Part shown: piece after piece, positions 24,437 to 32,213 of the stretch
Layout: each line of letters starts with the position of its first letter
Position numbering within the stretch: the first letter of the stretch is position 1
DNA from: Oscillospiraceae bacterium
GTDB taxonomy: Bacteria; Bacillota; Clostridia; Oscillospirales; Oscillospiraceae
DNA: 64,000 nucleotides
Direction of reading: 5' to 3'
Assembly: GCA_016295225.1 (NCBI GenBank)
Contig: JAEDLP010000001.1
Span: 1 to 64,000 of the forward strand
Program-made: the position numbers and the translations under genes
The notes under the pieces: model-generated
Database searches by the model: none
What the model was told of the DNA's origin: nothing
Seen by the model: only the letters and a program-made list of their open reading frames with translations

Positions 24437-26006
24437 TTTGATCTTACCTCCCGATGGAGATCCCTCTCTGCTGAAAAAGAAGGCGGCGAGGGTATTGGGG
24501 GTTCCGGTGGGCAAACTCCACCGGTGTGTCCCGGTGCGGCAGTCTATCGACGCACGAAAAAAGAACAACGTTCACTATGTGATGACGGTTGACGTGTCCC
24601 TTTCCCAGGAGGAAGAGGTGGTGCGTCGGGTCAAGGATAAGAATGTAAAGCTGCAGGAGGAACCGGCTGCCTATCAGTTTCCCGCAGTGACCCGTGGGTC
24701 TTCCCTCCAGCCTGTGGTGGTGGGCAGCGGTCCCGCCGGGCTTCTGGCCTCCCTGTGTCTTGCCCGTGCCGGCCTGCGTCCCATCCTGCTGGAGCGTGGA
24801 CAGGCTCTGGAACAGCGGGTGAAGGATGTGGAGGCCTTTTGGGGCGGGGGAGACCTGGACCCGGAATCCAACGTGCAGTTTGGCGAAGGGGGCGCAGGAA
24901 CCTTTTCCGACGGTAAGCTCACCACCGGCACCCATGACCCCCGCATTTCTCACGTGATGCAGACCTTTGTTGGGGCGGGGGCTCCGGAGGATATCCTCTG
25001 GCAGCACAAGCCTCACGTGGGTACCGACCTCCTTCGGCGGGTGGTGAAGAACATCCGGGAGGAGATCAAAAGGCTGGGCGGCGAGGTGCGCTTTGGCCAC
25101 CGCCTGACGGACATGAAAACGGTGGGGGATCAGCTCACGGAGATCGTGGTGGATGACGGAGGCAGCACCTACACCATGGCCTGTGACGCGCTGATCCTGG
25201 CCCCCGGCCACTCGGCCCGGGATACCTTCCGGATGCTGCGGGAGGCCGGCGCCGAGATGGAGCAGAAGCCCTTTGCCATCGGCGTGCGCATCGAGCATAA
25301 GCAGGAGAACATCAGCCGGGCCCAGTTTGGAGAGGCCTGGGAGAAGCTCCCTCCGGCGGACTACAAGCTGGTCTGCCACCTGCCCAGCGGCCGGTCGGCC
25401 TATACCTTCTGCGTCTGTCCCGGCGGACAGATCGTGGCGGCGGCCTCCCATCCCGGGATGCTGGTGACCAACGGTATGAGCAACCGGGCACGGGACGGCC
25501 AGTATATCAACGGCGGCTTCCTGGTGGGGGTTCAGCCCCAGGACTTTGGCAGCGACGACCCGCTGGCCGGCGTGGCTTTCCAGGAGATTTGGGAGAGAAA
25601 GGCATACGCCTATGGCCGTCCGGGTTATGAGGCCCCGGCCCAGCGGGTGGGCGATTTTCTGCGGGGGGTCCCCAGTCCTGTTGGGCTGACCAACCGCAGC
25701 ACCTATCGGCCTGACGTCTGCTTTGGCGACCTGCGGGAGACCCTGCCTGCCTTTGTCACCGATTCCCTGGCGGAAGCCCTTCCCGTCCTGGACCGCAAGC
25801 TCCATGGGTTCGGTGCGCCGGACGCCTTGATGGTGGGGGTAGAGACCCGCTCCTCCTCACCGGTACGCCTTCTGCGGGACCGGAGCTATCAGTCCAACAT
25901 CCGTGGACTCTATCCCTGCGGAGAGGGCGCCGGGTATGCCGGCGGCATCGTTTCCGCAGCGGTGGACGGTATCCGGGTAGCGGAAGCAGTTGCGGCCCCT
26001 CTTTGA
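24420..26006 (+). CDS. FAD-dependent oxidoreductase (uncharacterised dehydrogenase family)
   Basis: 528 residues. An N-terminal region of about 90 residues (MVRISNLILPPDGD and DVSLSQEEEVVRRVKD) typical of this family precedes the FAD dinucleotide-binding fold PVVVGSGPAGLLASLCLARAG at about residues 98-118, followed by LERG. Later marks are VQFGEGGAGTFSDGKL, LAPGHSARDTF, PFAIGVRIEH and the C-terminal GLYPCGEGAGYAGGIVSAAVDG, which closes the FAD site. Relatives are annotated 'NAD(P)/FAD-dependent oxidoreductase'; the substrate is unknown. Start ATG lies inside the end of the YkvI gene, after GGAGGAG, so it is coupled to it. Confidence 0.85.
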   Translation: MVRISNLILPPDGDPSLLKKKAARVLGVPVGKLHRCVPVRQSIDARKKNNVHYVMTVDVSLSQEEEVVRRVKDKNVKLQEEPAAYQFPAVTRGSSLQPVVVGSGPAGLLASLCLARAGLRPILLERGQALEQRVKDVEAFWGGGDLDPESNVQFGEGGAGTFSDGKLTTGTHDPRISHVMQTFVGAGAPEDILWQHKPHVGTDLLRRVVKNIREEIKRLGGEVRFGHRLTDMKTVGDQLTEIVVDDGGSTYTMACDALILAPGHSARDTFRMLREAGAEMEQKPFAIGVRIEHKQENISRAQFGEAWEKLPPADYKLVCHLPSGRSAYTFCVCPGGQIVAAASHPGMLVTNGMSNRARDGQYINGGFLVGVQPQDFGSDDPLAGVAFQEIWERKAYAYGRPGYEAPAQRVGDFLRGVPSPVGLTNRSTYRPDVCFGDLRETLPAFVTDSLAEALPVLDRKLHGFGAPDALMVGVETRSSSPVRLLRDRSYQSNIRGLYPCGEGAGYAGGIVSAAVDGIRVAEAVAAPL

Positions 26007-26043
26007 CGATGTGCAGAAATGCTGCCGATTTAAGAAGAGATAG

Positions 26044-26073
26044 TTGCAATTGAGGGGTAAAATGGTATATAAT
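26044..26073 (+). promoter_or_regulatory. Promoter of glnS
   Basis: TTGCAA (26044-26049), 18-bp spacer, TATAAT (26068-26073), 41 bp before the start. No T-box leader is present. Confidence 0.55.
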
Positions 26074-26114
26074 AAATCGTTATGATATAGCACTTATAAT
26101 AAGGAGTGAACACC

Positions 26115-27809
26115 ATGGCGGAAGAAACCATGAGCACGAATTTTATTCATGCGATCATTGAAGAGGAATTACAGCCGGGAGGACGCTGCGAAGGCAAAAA
26201 AGTCCACACCCGTTTCCCGCCGGAGCCCAACGGCTACCTGCATATCGGCCACTGCAAGGCCCTGACCATCGACTTTGGCACCGCAGAAAAATACGGCGGT
26301 ATCTGCAACCTGCGGATGGACGATACCAACCCCGCCAAGGAGGACACCGAGTATGTGGACGCCATCCAGGAGGATATCCACTGGCTGGGCTTTGACTGGG
26401 ACGACCGGTTCTTCTACGGTTCGGATTACTTCGAAAAGACCTATGAGCTGGCAGTGGCCCTCATCAAGAAGGGACTGGCCTATGTCTGTGAGCTGACCCC
26501 CGAGCAGTTCAGGGAATACCGGGGCGATACCACGACCCCTGCCCAGAGCCCCTGGCGTGACCGCCCTGTGGAGGAGAGCCTGGAGCTCTTTGAGCGGATG
26601 AAGAACGGCGAGTTTGAAGAGGGTAAGTACACCCTCCGTGCCAAGATCGACCTGGCCTCCGGCAACTTCAACATGCGTGACCCGGTGCTCTACCGCATCC
26701 GGTACATTGAACATCACCGTCAGGGTACCAAGTGGTGCATCTTCCCCATGTACGATTTTGCCCACCCCATCCAGGACGCTCTGGAGGGCATTACCCACTC
26801 TCTTTGCTCCTTGGAGTATGAGAACCATCGTCCCCTGTACGACTGGGTGGTGAACAATTGCGACCTGCCCAGCCGGCCCCGTCAGATCGAGTTTGCCCGC
26901 CTTGGCATCAACTACACGGTCATGTCCAAGCGTAAGCTCCGCCTGCTGGTGGAAGAGGGGATGGTCTCTGGCTGGGATGACCCCCGTATGCCCACCCTCT
27001 GCGGACTGCGCCGCCGGGGTTATACCCCCAAGGCCATCCGCTCCTTCTGCGAGCGGATCGGCGTGTCCAAGGTGGACTCCACCGTGGACTGGGCCTTCCT
27101 GGAGTCCTGCCTGCGGGATGACCTGAACGAGTCTGCCAAGCGGGTGATGGCGGTTCTGCATCCTGTGAAGCTCACCATCACCAACTACCCAGAGGGCCAG
27201 AGCGAGGAGCTCCCCGTGGAGAACAATCCCGTGGACCCCGCCTCCGGCGAGCGTATGGTTACCTTCTCCCGTCACCTGTATATCGAGGCCGACGATTTCA
27301 TGGAGGAGCCCATCCCCAAGTATAAGCGACTGACCCCCGGCGGTTCGGAATGCCGTCTGAAGGGTGCTTACCTGATCCGTCCCACTGGCTGCGTGAAGGA
27401 CGAGAACGGAAACGTAGTGGAAGTTCTCTGCGAGTACGATCCTGAGTCCAAGGGCGGCAACCCCGCCGACGGCCGTAAGGTCAAGGGCGCGACCATCCAC
27501 TGGGTGGATGCGGAGACCGCTGTGGATGCGGAGGTCCGTCTTTACGACTACCTCTTCTCCGATCCCGCGCCCGACGGCCCCGACAAGAACTTCCTGGATT
27601 TCCTGAACCCCGAAAGTCTCCAGGTTCTGACTGGCTGCAAGGTGGAGAAGAGACTGGCTGAGACCGCGATGCCCGAAAGGGGGAAGACCGCCGAGGCCTT
27701 CCAGTTTATGCGCCAGGGTTACTTCTGCCTGGACAGCAAGGACGCTGCGCCCGGTCACCTGGTCTTCAACCGGAGCGTTTCCCTGAAGGACAGCTTCAAG
27801 AAGAAGTAA
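26115..27809 (+). CDS. glnS: Glutaminyl-tRNA synthetase
   Basis: Class I synthetase that charges tRNA(Gln) directly. 564 aa, usual for bacterial GlnRS (~555). HIGH motif in PPEPNGYLHIGHCKALTIDFG (split over about residues 34-54), RMDDTNPAKED, the GlnRS-type FPMYDFAHPIQDALEGITHS, the KMSKS equivalent VMSKRKL (about 272-278), and the C-terminal beta-barrel anticodon-binding region from about 340. A GTG nine nt upstream overlaps the ribosome binding site AAGGAG, so the ATG at 26115 is used. Many Firmicutes make Gln-tRNA indirectly through GatCAB; a dedicated GlnRS is common in some gut Clostridia and is thought to have been transferred. Confidence 0.95.
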   Translation: MAEETMSTNFIHAIIEEELQPGGRCEGKKVHTRFPPEPNGYLHIGHCKALTIDFGTAEKYGGICNLRMDDTNPAKEDTEYVDAIQEDIHWLGFDWDDRFFYGSDYFEKTYELAVALIKKGLAYVCELTPEQFREYRGDTTTPAQSPWRDRPVEESLELFERMKNGEFEEGKYTLRAKIDLASGNFNMRDPVLYRIRYIEHHRQGTKWCIFPMYDFAHPIQDALEGITHSLCSLEYENHRPLYDWVVNNCDLPSRPRQIEFARLGINYTVMSKRKLRLLVEEGMVSGWDDPRMPTLCGLRRRGYTPKAIRSFCERIGVSKVDSTVDWAFLESCLRDDLNESAKRVMAVLHPVKLTITNYPEGQSEELPVENNPVDPASGERMVTFSRHLYIEADDFMEEPIPKYKRLTPGGSECRLKGAYLIRPTGCVKDENGNVVEVLCEYDPESKGGNPADGRKVKGATIHWVDAETAVDAEVRLYDYLFSDPAPDGPDKNFLDFLNPESLQVLTGCKVEKRLAETAMPERGKTAEAFQFMRQGYFCLDSKDAAPGHLVFNRSVSLKDSFKKK

Positions 27810-27859
27810 GATGCTGCAAATTTCGGGAAAAGAAGGGAAAAGAAAACGCTCGGATTGCC

Positions 27860-27888
27860 TTGCGAAAAAGGAACTTTTCTGCTATAAT
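27860..27888 (+). promoter_or_regulatory. Sigma-A promoter of the membrane protein gene at 27955
   Basis: TTGCGA (27860-27865), 17-bp spacer, TATAAT (27883-27888). Confidence 0.65.
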
Positions 27889-27954
27889 AGTCTGGATTTT
27901 GTATGTATATTCCCGAGGGATATGCAGTCCTGAAATAGGGAGTGTTTTCACCGT

Positions 27955-28767
27955 ATGAAGAAAAACGAAACAAAGACTGGAAGAACAAAGCCGGTGGATG
28001 TTCGAACCAGAGAGCAGATGGAGGATCGCGCCTTTAACCGGATGCTGCTCTGGCTGGCGGCCACCGTTGTGGTGGAAGTGGTCATGCTCCTCGTGAACCG
28101 CTTCTATGTCCACGCCCGGGTGGAAGAGCTGAGCGCCCTTCCCGCCCTGTACACGATTTTGGGGATCGCCCCCATTGTGGGAATCGTGCTGTGCGCTCTG
28201 CTCCTGTTCTGGGGGTTCCGGATTCGGAAAAATGATGAGGTACCCCAGGATGGGATGATTCAGTTTGTCCTGGCAGCTGCGTTCCTGTGCATGGGCATCG
28301 GCGGCTACGTAATGCGAACCTACGGCGTTGTCGGCGCTCCCGTGGTCCTGGGGGTGGTTCCTGCTCTGGGCGTTTTGATGCTGGTCTTCTACCTGTACCA
28401 GAAGGAATTCTTCGGCTGTGCCATTGCGGGCGGCCTGGGCATCTTGGGTATGTGGATTTTCCGCACCTCTGTCCGCGGATCTACCTATTACGGGTACTTG
28501 GTGGTGGCTCTGGTAATCATCGCCTTGGGCGCTGTTCTGGCCGTGTCTCTGAAGAAGAAAAACGGCGCGATCATCATCAAGGGGAAGGAATTTGACCTCC
28601 TTCAGCCTGGTGCTGCCTATCCTGCCTACTATCTGACGGCAGTGATCAGCGCAGTGATCCTGCTGGCTCCTTTGGCCCTGGGCGCGGCTATGGCTTACTA
28701 TGCCATCTGGGTGATGGCGGCTTGGCTGTTTATTCTGGCTGTGTACTTCACCTCTAAGCTGATGTAA
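27955..28767 (+). CDS. Polytopic membrane protein of unknown function
   Basis: 270 residues with no recognised family. A charged N-terminal cytoplasmic tail of about 28 residues (rich in Lys, Arg, Glu) is followed by about seven to eight hydrophobic segments (roughly residues 29-47, 62-84, 97-118, 124-143, 150-165, 178-198, 222-245, 247-267). Between the sixth and seventh lies the only sizeable polar loop (KKKNGAIIIKGKEFDLLQPG). Own promoter and terminator, so it is an independent unit between glnS and thiN. No transporter or enzyme motif seen. Confidence 0.75.
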   Translation: MKKNETKTGRTKPVDVRTREQMEDRAFNRMLLWLAATVVVEVVMLLVNRFYVHARVEELSALPALYTILGIAPIVGIVLCALLLFWGFRIRKNDEVPQDGMIQFVLAAAFLCMGIGGYVMRTYGVVGAPVVLGVVPALGVLMLVFYLYQKEFFGCAIAGGLGILGMWIFRTSVRGSTYYGYLVVALVIIALGAVLAVSLKKKNGAIIIKGKEFDLLQPGAAYPAYYLTAVISAVILLAPLALGAAMAYYAIWVMAAWLFILAVYFTSKLM

Positions 28768-28770
28768 CGG

Positions 28771-28807
28771 AAAAACTCCCCGTTGGATGAACCGACGGGG
28801 AGTTTTT
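28771..28807. terminator. Bidirectional terminator between 27955 gene and thiN
   Basis: A 13-bp stem or longer around AAAAACTCCCCGT paired with ACGGGGAGTTTTT, with a short loop that can pair further (TGG/CCG). Confidence 0.85.
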
Positions 28808-28816
28808 ATCTATTTT

Positions 28817-29434
28817 TTACCGTTCCCAGCCAATGAGGAGGCAGCCGTCTTCCACTTCGATCTCCACGGGCTGACCCTGGAAGTGGTTGCTGACGCCCAG
28901 GGGGAAGAAGGGGGAGAGCGGGGCGCAGTCCAGGGGATATTGAGCGCCGCGGATGGAAACCCCATGGGCTTCCGAACCCAAGCAAAACACCGAGAAGATG
29001 CCTTCTTTCCGGGGGGAAAGGGAAAGACGATCGTCTTTGATGGCGGTAAAAACATACCCCTCATCGTAGAGATACCCTCTGGCCCCTTCCTGGGCCAGGT
29101 AGGCCAGAGCCTGGAGATTGGCCAGGGTGTGATCCATGCGGCCACCTGTGCCGCCATAGAGGTGGAAGACCCGATGCCCCAGGTCCAGCCCCAGCTTGAT
29201 GGCCAGCATGGTATCGGTGTCGTCCTTCTCCACAGGGAACTTCTTGGATTCCAGTTCAGGCGGCAGGGCGTCCAGGGAATCAAAATCGCCCAGCAGCAGA
29301 TCGGGCTGCAGGCCAACGGCCAAACAATGGCGATAGCCTCCGTCGGCGGCCAGGACGCGATCTCCGGGCTTTGGGGTTTCCACAAGGCCGTAGAAGGGTC
29401 CCGCGCCAAAAATAAAGCATGCGGGATCAGACAT
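28817..29434 (-). CDS. thiN: Thiamine pyrophosphokinase
   Basis: Transfers pyrophosphate from ATP to thiamine, giving thiamine diphosphate, the cofactor of the PFOR encoded at 46 kb. 205 aa, the normal length. Marks: VLAADGGYRHCLAVGLQPDLLLGDFDSL (about residues 27-54), with the catalytic DFDS motif, KDDTDTMLAIKLGLDLG and YGGTGGRMDHTLANLQAL. ATG is preceded by AAAGGAG. Divergent from the HAD gene. Confidence 0.93.
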   Translation of the reverse strand: MSDPACFIFGAGPFYGLVETPKPGDRVLAADGGYRHCLAVGLQPDLLLGDFDSLDALPPELESKKFPVEKDDTDTMLAIKLGLDLGHRVFHLYGGTGGRMDHTLANLQALAYLAQEGARGYLYDEGYVFTAIKDDRLSLSPRKEGIFSVFCLGSEAHGVSIRGAQYPLDCAPLSPFFPLGVSNHFQGQPVEIEVEDGCLLIGWER

Positions 29435-29495
29435 AGGAACAGACTCCTTTCAGTGGGAACATAGGTCCCCTTTATGGTATCACGTTCTTGTCCGC

Positions 29496-29524
29496 TTGAC
29501 CAGAGGGCAATTTTCTGGTAGACT
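29496..29524 (+). promoter_or_regulatory. Sigma-A promoter of the HAD phosphatase gene
   Basis: TTGACC (29496-29501), 17-bp spacer, TAGACT (29519-29524), 38 bp before the GTG start. Confidence 0.65.
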
Positions 29525-29562
29525 AAACTATCTAAAACACGGGAAAAAGGGAGGTTAAGACT

Positions 29563-30219
29563 GTGATTCGAGGCGCAATTTTTGACGCAGACGGCACCTT
29601 GCTGGACTCTATGGGAATGTGGGATACGGTAGGTGCGCGGTATTTGGCTTCCCTGGGCGTCGCTGCCCGGCCCGGGCTGCGGGCCATTCTCTTTCCCATG
29701 ACGCTGGCGGAGAGCGCCGTCTACCTGAAGGAGGCCTATGGGCTTACCCAGACCCATCAGGAGATTGCTGACGGCATCAACCATACCATTCGTGATTTTT
29801 ACCGGCAGGAGGTGCGGGCAAAACCCGGTGCCAGGGAATTTCTAAAGGCCCTCCGGGCTCGGGGCGTGGGGATCACCCTGGCCACCAATACAGATCGATC
29901 CCTGATCGTGGAGGGCTTGGTCACCGCCGATCTGCTGCCCCTGATGGACGAGATCTACACCTGCGGAGAGCTGGGGGTCGGGAAGGACCGGCCGGATATC
30001 TTCCACCGGGCCAGGGACCGGATGGGAACCCGGACGGAGGAGACCTGGGTCTTTGAGGATGCGGTTCACTGTGCCAGGACCGCCTTCCTGGCAGGGTATC
30101 ATGTGGCTGGCGTTGCCGATCCCTACAGCGACCAGGAGGAATTGAAGAAATTCAGTCACCTGTATCTGCCCGATCTGACGGACTTTGACGCCTTTTATCA
30201 AAAAGCCATAGAGCTGTGA
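29563..30219 (+). CDS. HAD family hydrolase (phosphatase/phosphoglucomutase-like)
   Basis: 218 residues with the four HAD motifs: motif I FDADGTLLDSM (nucleophile Asp near residue 8), motif II TLATNTDR, motif III region GVGKDRPDIF and motif IV VFEDAVHC. The alpha-helical cap after motif I is of the beta-phosphoglucomutase/phosphoglycolate phosphatase type. The substrate cannot be predicted. The start is GTG, with GGGAGG 10 nt upstream. Stand-alone gene with promoter and terminator. Confidence 0.9.
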   Translation: MIRGAIFDADGTLLDSMGMWDTVGARYLASLGVAARPGLRAILFPMTLAESAVYLKEAYGLTQTHQEIADGINHTIRDFYRQEVRAKPGAREFLKALRARGVGITLATNTDRSLIVEGLVTADLLPLMDEIYTCGELGVGKDRPDIFHRARDRMGTRTEETWVFEDAVHCARTAFLAGYHVAGVADPYSDQEELKKFSHLYLPDLTDFDAFYQKAIEL

Positions 30220-30221
30220 CA

Positions 30222-30258
30222 AAAACATCCCGCTTGCCTGGAGCAAGCGGGATGTTTT
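30222..30258. terminator. Bidirectional terminator between HAD and SLH-GH25 genes
   Basis: A perfect 16-bp stem (30222-30237 with 30243-30258) with A and T runs at its ends. Confidence 0.9.
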
Positions 30259-30261
30259 GAC

Positions 30262-31623
30262 TCACTTTTTGGGAACGAAGTGGATGTTCAGGTCCACATT
30301 GCCGTCGATTCCGGGAACATTGCCGGAGTCGCCGTACTGCCAGATATCAAAATGGTAGTAGAAGGAGGGACGAGAATTGTACTGGGCCAGCCAGAAGGGA
30401 TAGTTAATCAACTCGTTTAAATCAAAGTGGAGGTAGAAGTAGGTCAGGTTTGAGTAGACCATGGACTGATAGCCTGCGTCCTCCACTTCATCGCAGAAAG
30501 CTACGGCACACTGGGTCAGGATTTTGTCGTCCAGGCCCTCCGTCCGGGCGCCGTAGCTGCTGTCATAGGGCTCCCAGTCAAAGACGATAGGATAGGTGAT
30601 GGAATAGCCTTCCAGCGCATTCAGACAGAACTGGGCTTCTTCCGCGCCCTCCTCGGGGCTGATGGCCTGGGAGAAGAAGTAAACGCCCACTTCGATGTCG
30701 TTGGCCAGGGCGCCCTGGAGGTTTTGATAGAAATAAGGATCCAGCACGATTCGGCCCGTGCTGTAGCCCCGGTAACCCAGACGGAGCATGGCGAAGTCCA
30801 CCCCGGCGCTCTTGACGTCGGCCCAGTCGATGCTACCCTGATAGCGGGAGACATCGATGCCGATCTTGCAGGCGTACTCATCGCTGTCGTAGGTGAGGAA
30901 GCCATTCTCATTCACCTGGAAGAGATTGTTGTCATAGGTATTCTTGGGAATCTCCTCCACGATATAGACCTTCTTGCCGTGGAAGTAGAAGTAGTCGCCA
31001 TCCGGCTCTTCAGGGGTTTCAGGTTCTTCGGGCTTTTCCGGCATGGATTCCACCAGTTGATAGGTCCGCAGAATGACGGCGCTGATCTCCGCCCGGGTGA
31101 TGCTGGACTGGGGATGGAACATCAGCTTGTTTCCCTCGGGTGCGCCGTTGAAAATGCCGTGATCGTAGAGGATCAGAGCGGCGGAATCTGTGGTGTCCGA
31201 GAAGGGATTCCCGGAGCCGGTGCGCTTCAGATCCAGGACCCGCACGATGATTTGTGCAATCTGCAGGCGGGTGATGGGCTGATCTAACGTCAGGGTCATG
31301 CCCGAGGGCAGGAAATTATTCTTGGCGGCCAGACGGTAATACCCGCTGGCCCAGTGAGTGGTGGTGGGGGCCTGTTCCTCATAACCGGCGGCCAGCAGGA
31401 TCATTTTTAGGGCTTGTCCCAAGGTTACCGTTCCCTTGGGGGAGAAGGTGGTAGTGGTGGTACCGTTGATGATGCCGGACTCATACAGGCTCTTCACGCT
31501 GTCATAGTACCAGTCGGAGGATTTTACATCGGTGAAGTTCATGGTTTTCGCGGCGGAAGCGGGAACAGCCAGAGAAAAGGCCAGGGTACACAGCAAAAGA
31601 AGGGAAATGACTTTCTGTTTCAT
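30262..31623 (-). CDS. Secreted SLH-domain protein with GH25 muramidase domain
   Basis: 453 residues: signal peptide (1-25, cleavage after PASA-A), two to three SLH-type repeats at about 28-190 (FTDVKSSDWYYDSVKSLYESGIINGT is the classic opening, with ITRAEISAVILR in the last), a Pro/Glu linker at about 194-210, and a glycoside hydrolase 25 domain from 255. The GH25 part has GIDVSRYQGSIDW (Asp257), YPIVFDWEPYD with the catalytic Asp/Glu pair, FWLAQYNS and DIWQYGDSG. It should sit on the cell wall through SLH and cleave peptidoglycan. The frame extends 21 nt further, but GAGGT before the ATG at 31623 fits. The membrane protein gene at 31641 ends just upstream, so they may be cotranscribed. Confidence 0.9.
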   Translation of the reverse strand: MKQKVISLLLLCTLAFSLAVPASAAKTMNFTDVKSSDWYYDSVKSLYESGIINGTTTTTFSPKGTVTLGQALKMILLAAGYEEQAPTTTHWASGYYRLAAKNNFLPSGMTLTLDQPITRLQIAQIIVRVLDLKRTGSGNPFSDTTDSAALILYDHGIFNGAPEGNKLMFHPQSSITRAEISAVILRTYQLVESMPEKPEEPETPEEPDGDYFYFHGKKVYIVEEIPKNTYDNNLFQVNENGFLTYDSDEYACKIGIDVSRYQGSIDWADVKSAGVDFAMLRLGYRGYSTGRIVLDPYFYQNLQGALANDIEVGVYFFSQAISPEEGAEEAQFCLNALEGYSITYPIVFDWEPYDSSYGARTEGLDDKILTQCAVAFCDEVEDAGYQSMVYSNLTYFYLHFDLNELINYPFWLAQYNSRPSFYYHFDIWQYGDSGNVPGIDGNVDLNIHFVPKK

Positions 31624-31640
31624 AGAATACCTCAATAGAA

Positions 31641-32186
31641 TCAAAAGCGATGGGGGAATAGTTTGGGGCGAAGCCGGTAGACGTACAGGTCGGTCATGCG
31701 GGCCAGCATCAGGTCGTACAGCAGGAAGGTGACGTTGCCCAGCACGAGCATGCCGGACAGCAGGAGACCGGTCCAGTGGGCGGCCTCGGCCTGGAGATCT
31801 GGCATAGTGAGGACAAAGAGCAGGAGAGCGTACACCAGGCAGATGGCCAGGTTAAAGATTGACAGCTTGACCACCACCCGGACGGGTTTCTTCGTCAGGT
31901 GCTGGAGTTTGGGCCGCAGGATGGGATACCAGCCCAGCAGGAACAGGAAGAGGAAGGCGGCCTCCTTATCCGGGGACATAAACAGGCTGAGGATGGAAAC
32001 GGCCAGATAGAGGAGGCAGCCGGGTTTCGCCCCCAGCTCCCAGATTACCGGAATGGAGATCGCGCCGGCCAGCGCCGGGCAGGCATAGGTGGACAGAGGA
32101 ATCATGGTGCCGAAGAGCATGACCACGAGCATCAGGGCGGCCAGGACGCCGCAGAGAGCGACTCGTCCGCTGGTTTTGTTGAGCAT
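31641..32186 (-). CDS. Small membrane protein, possibly ECF S-component-like
   Basis: 181 residues with five or six hydrophobic segments (about 8-28, 33-50, 56-72, 76-92, 105-130, 138-158). The pattern VALCGVLAALMLVVMLFGTMIPLSTYACPALAG and SPDKEAAFLFLFLLGWYPILRPKL is shared with uncharacterised Clostridia proteins that look like substrate-binding (S) components of energy-coupling-factor transporters, but no ECF ATPase is nearby and the likeness is weak. It ends about 18 bp before the SLH-GH25 start and begins 27 bp after the AI-2E-type transporter, so the three reverse genes may be one transcript. Confidence 0.6.
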   Translation of the reverse strand: MLNKTSGRVALCGVLAALMLVVMLFGTMIPLSTYACPALAGAISIPVIWELGAKPGCLLYLAVSILSLFMSPDKEAAFLFLFLLGWYPILRPKLQHLTKKPVRVVVKLSIFNLAICLVYALLLFVLTMPDLQAEAAHWTGLLLSGMLVLGNVTFLLYDLMLARMTDLYVYRLRPKLFPHRF

Positions 32187-32213
32187 GAAAGGGATTCACC
32201 TCCGTGGAAAGGA

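Noticed and set aside
26007..26114. T-box leader of glnS
   Set aside because: Only about 40 bp lie between the promoter and the start; too short for a T-box.
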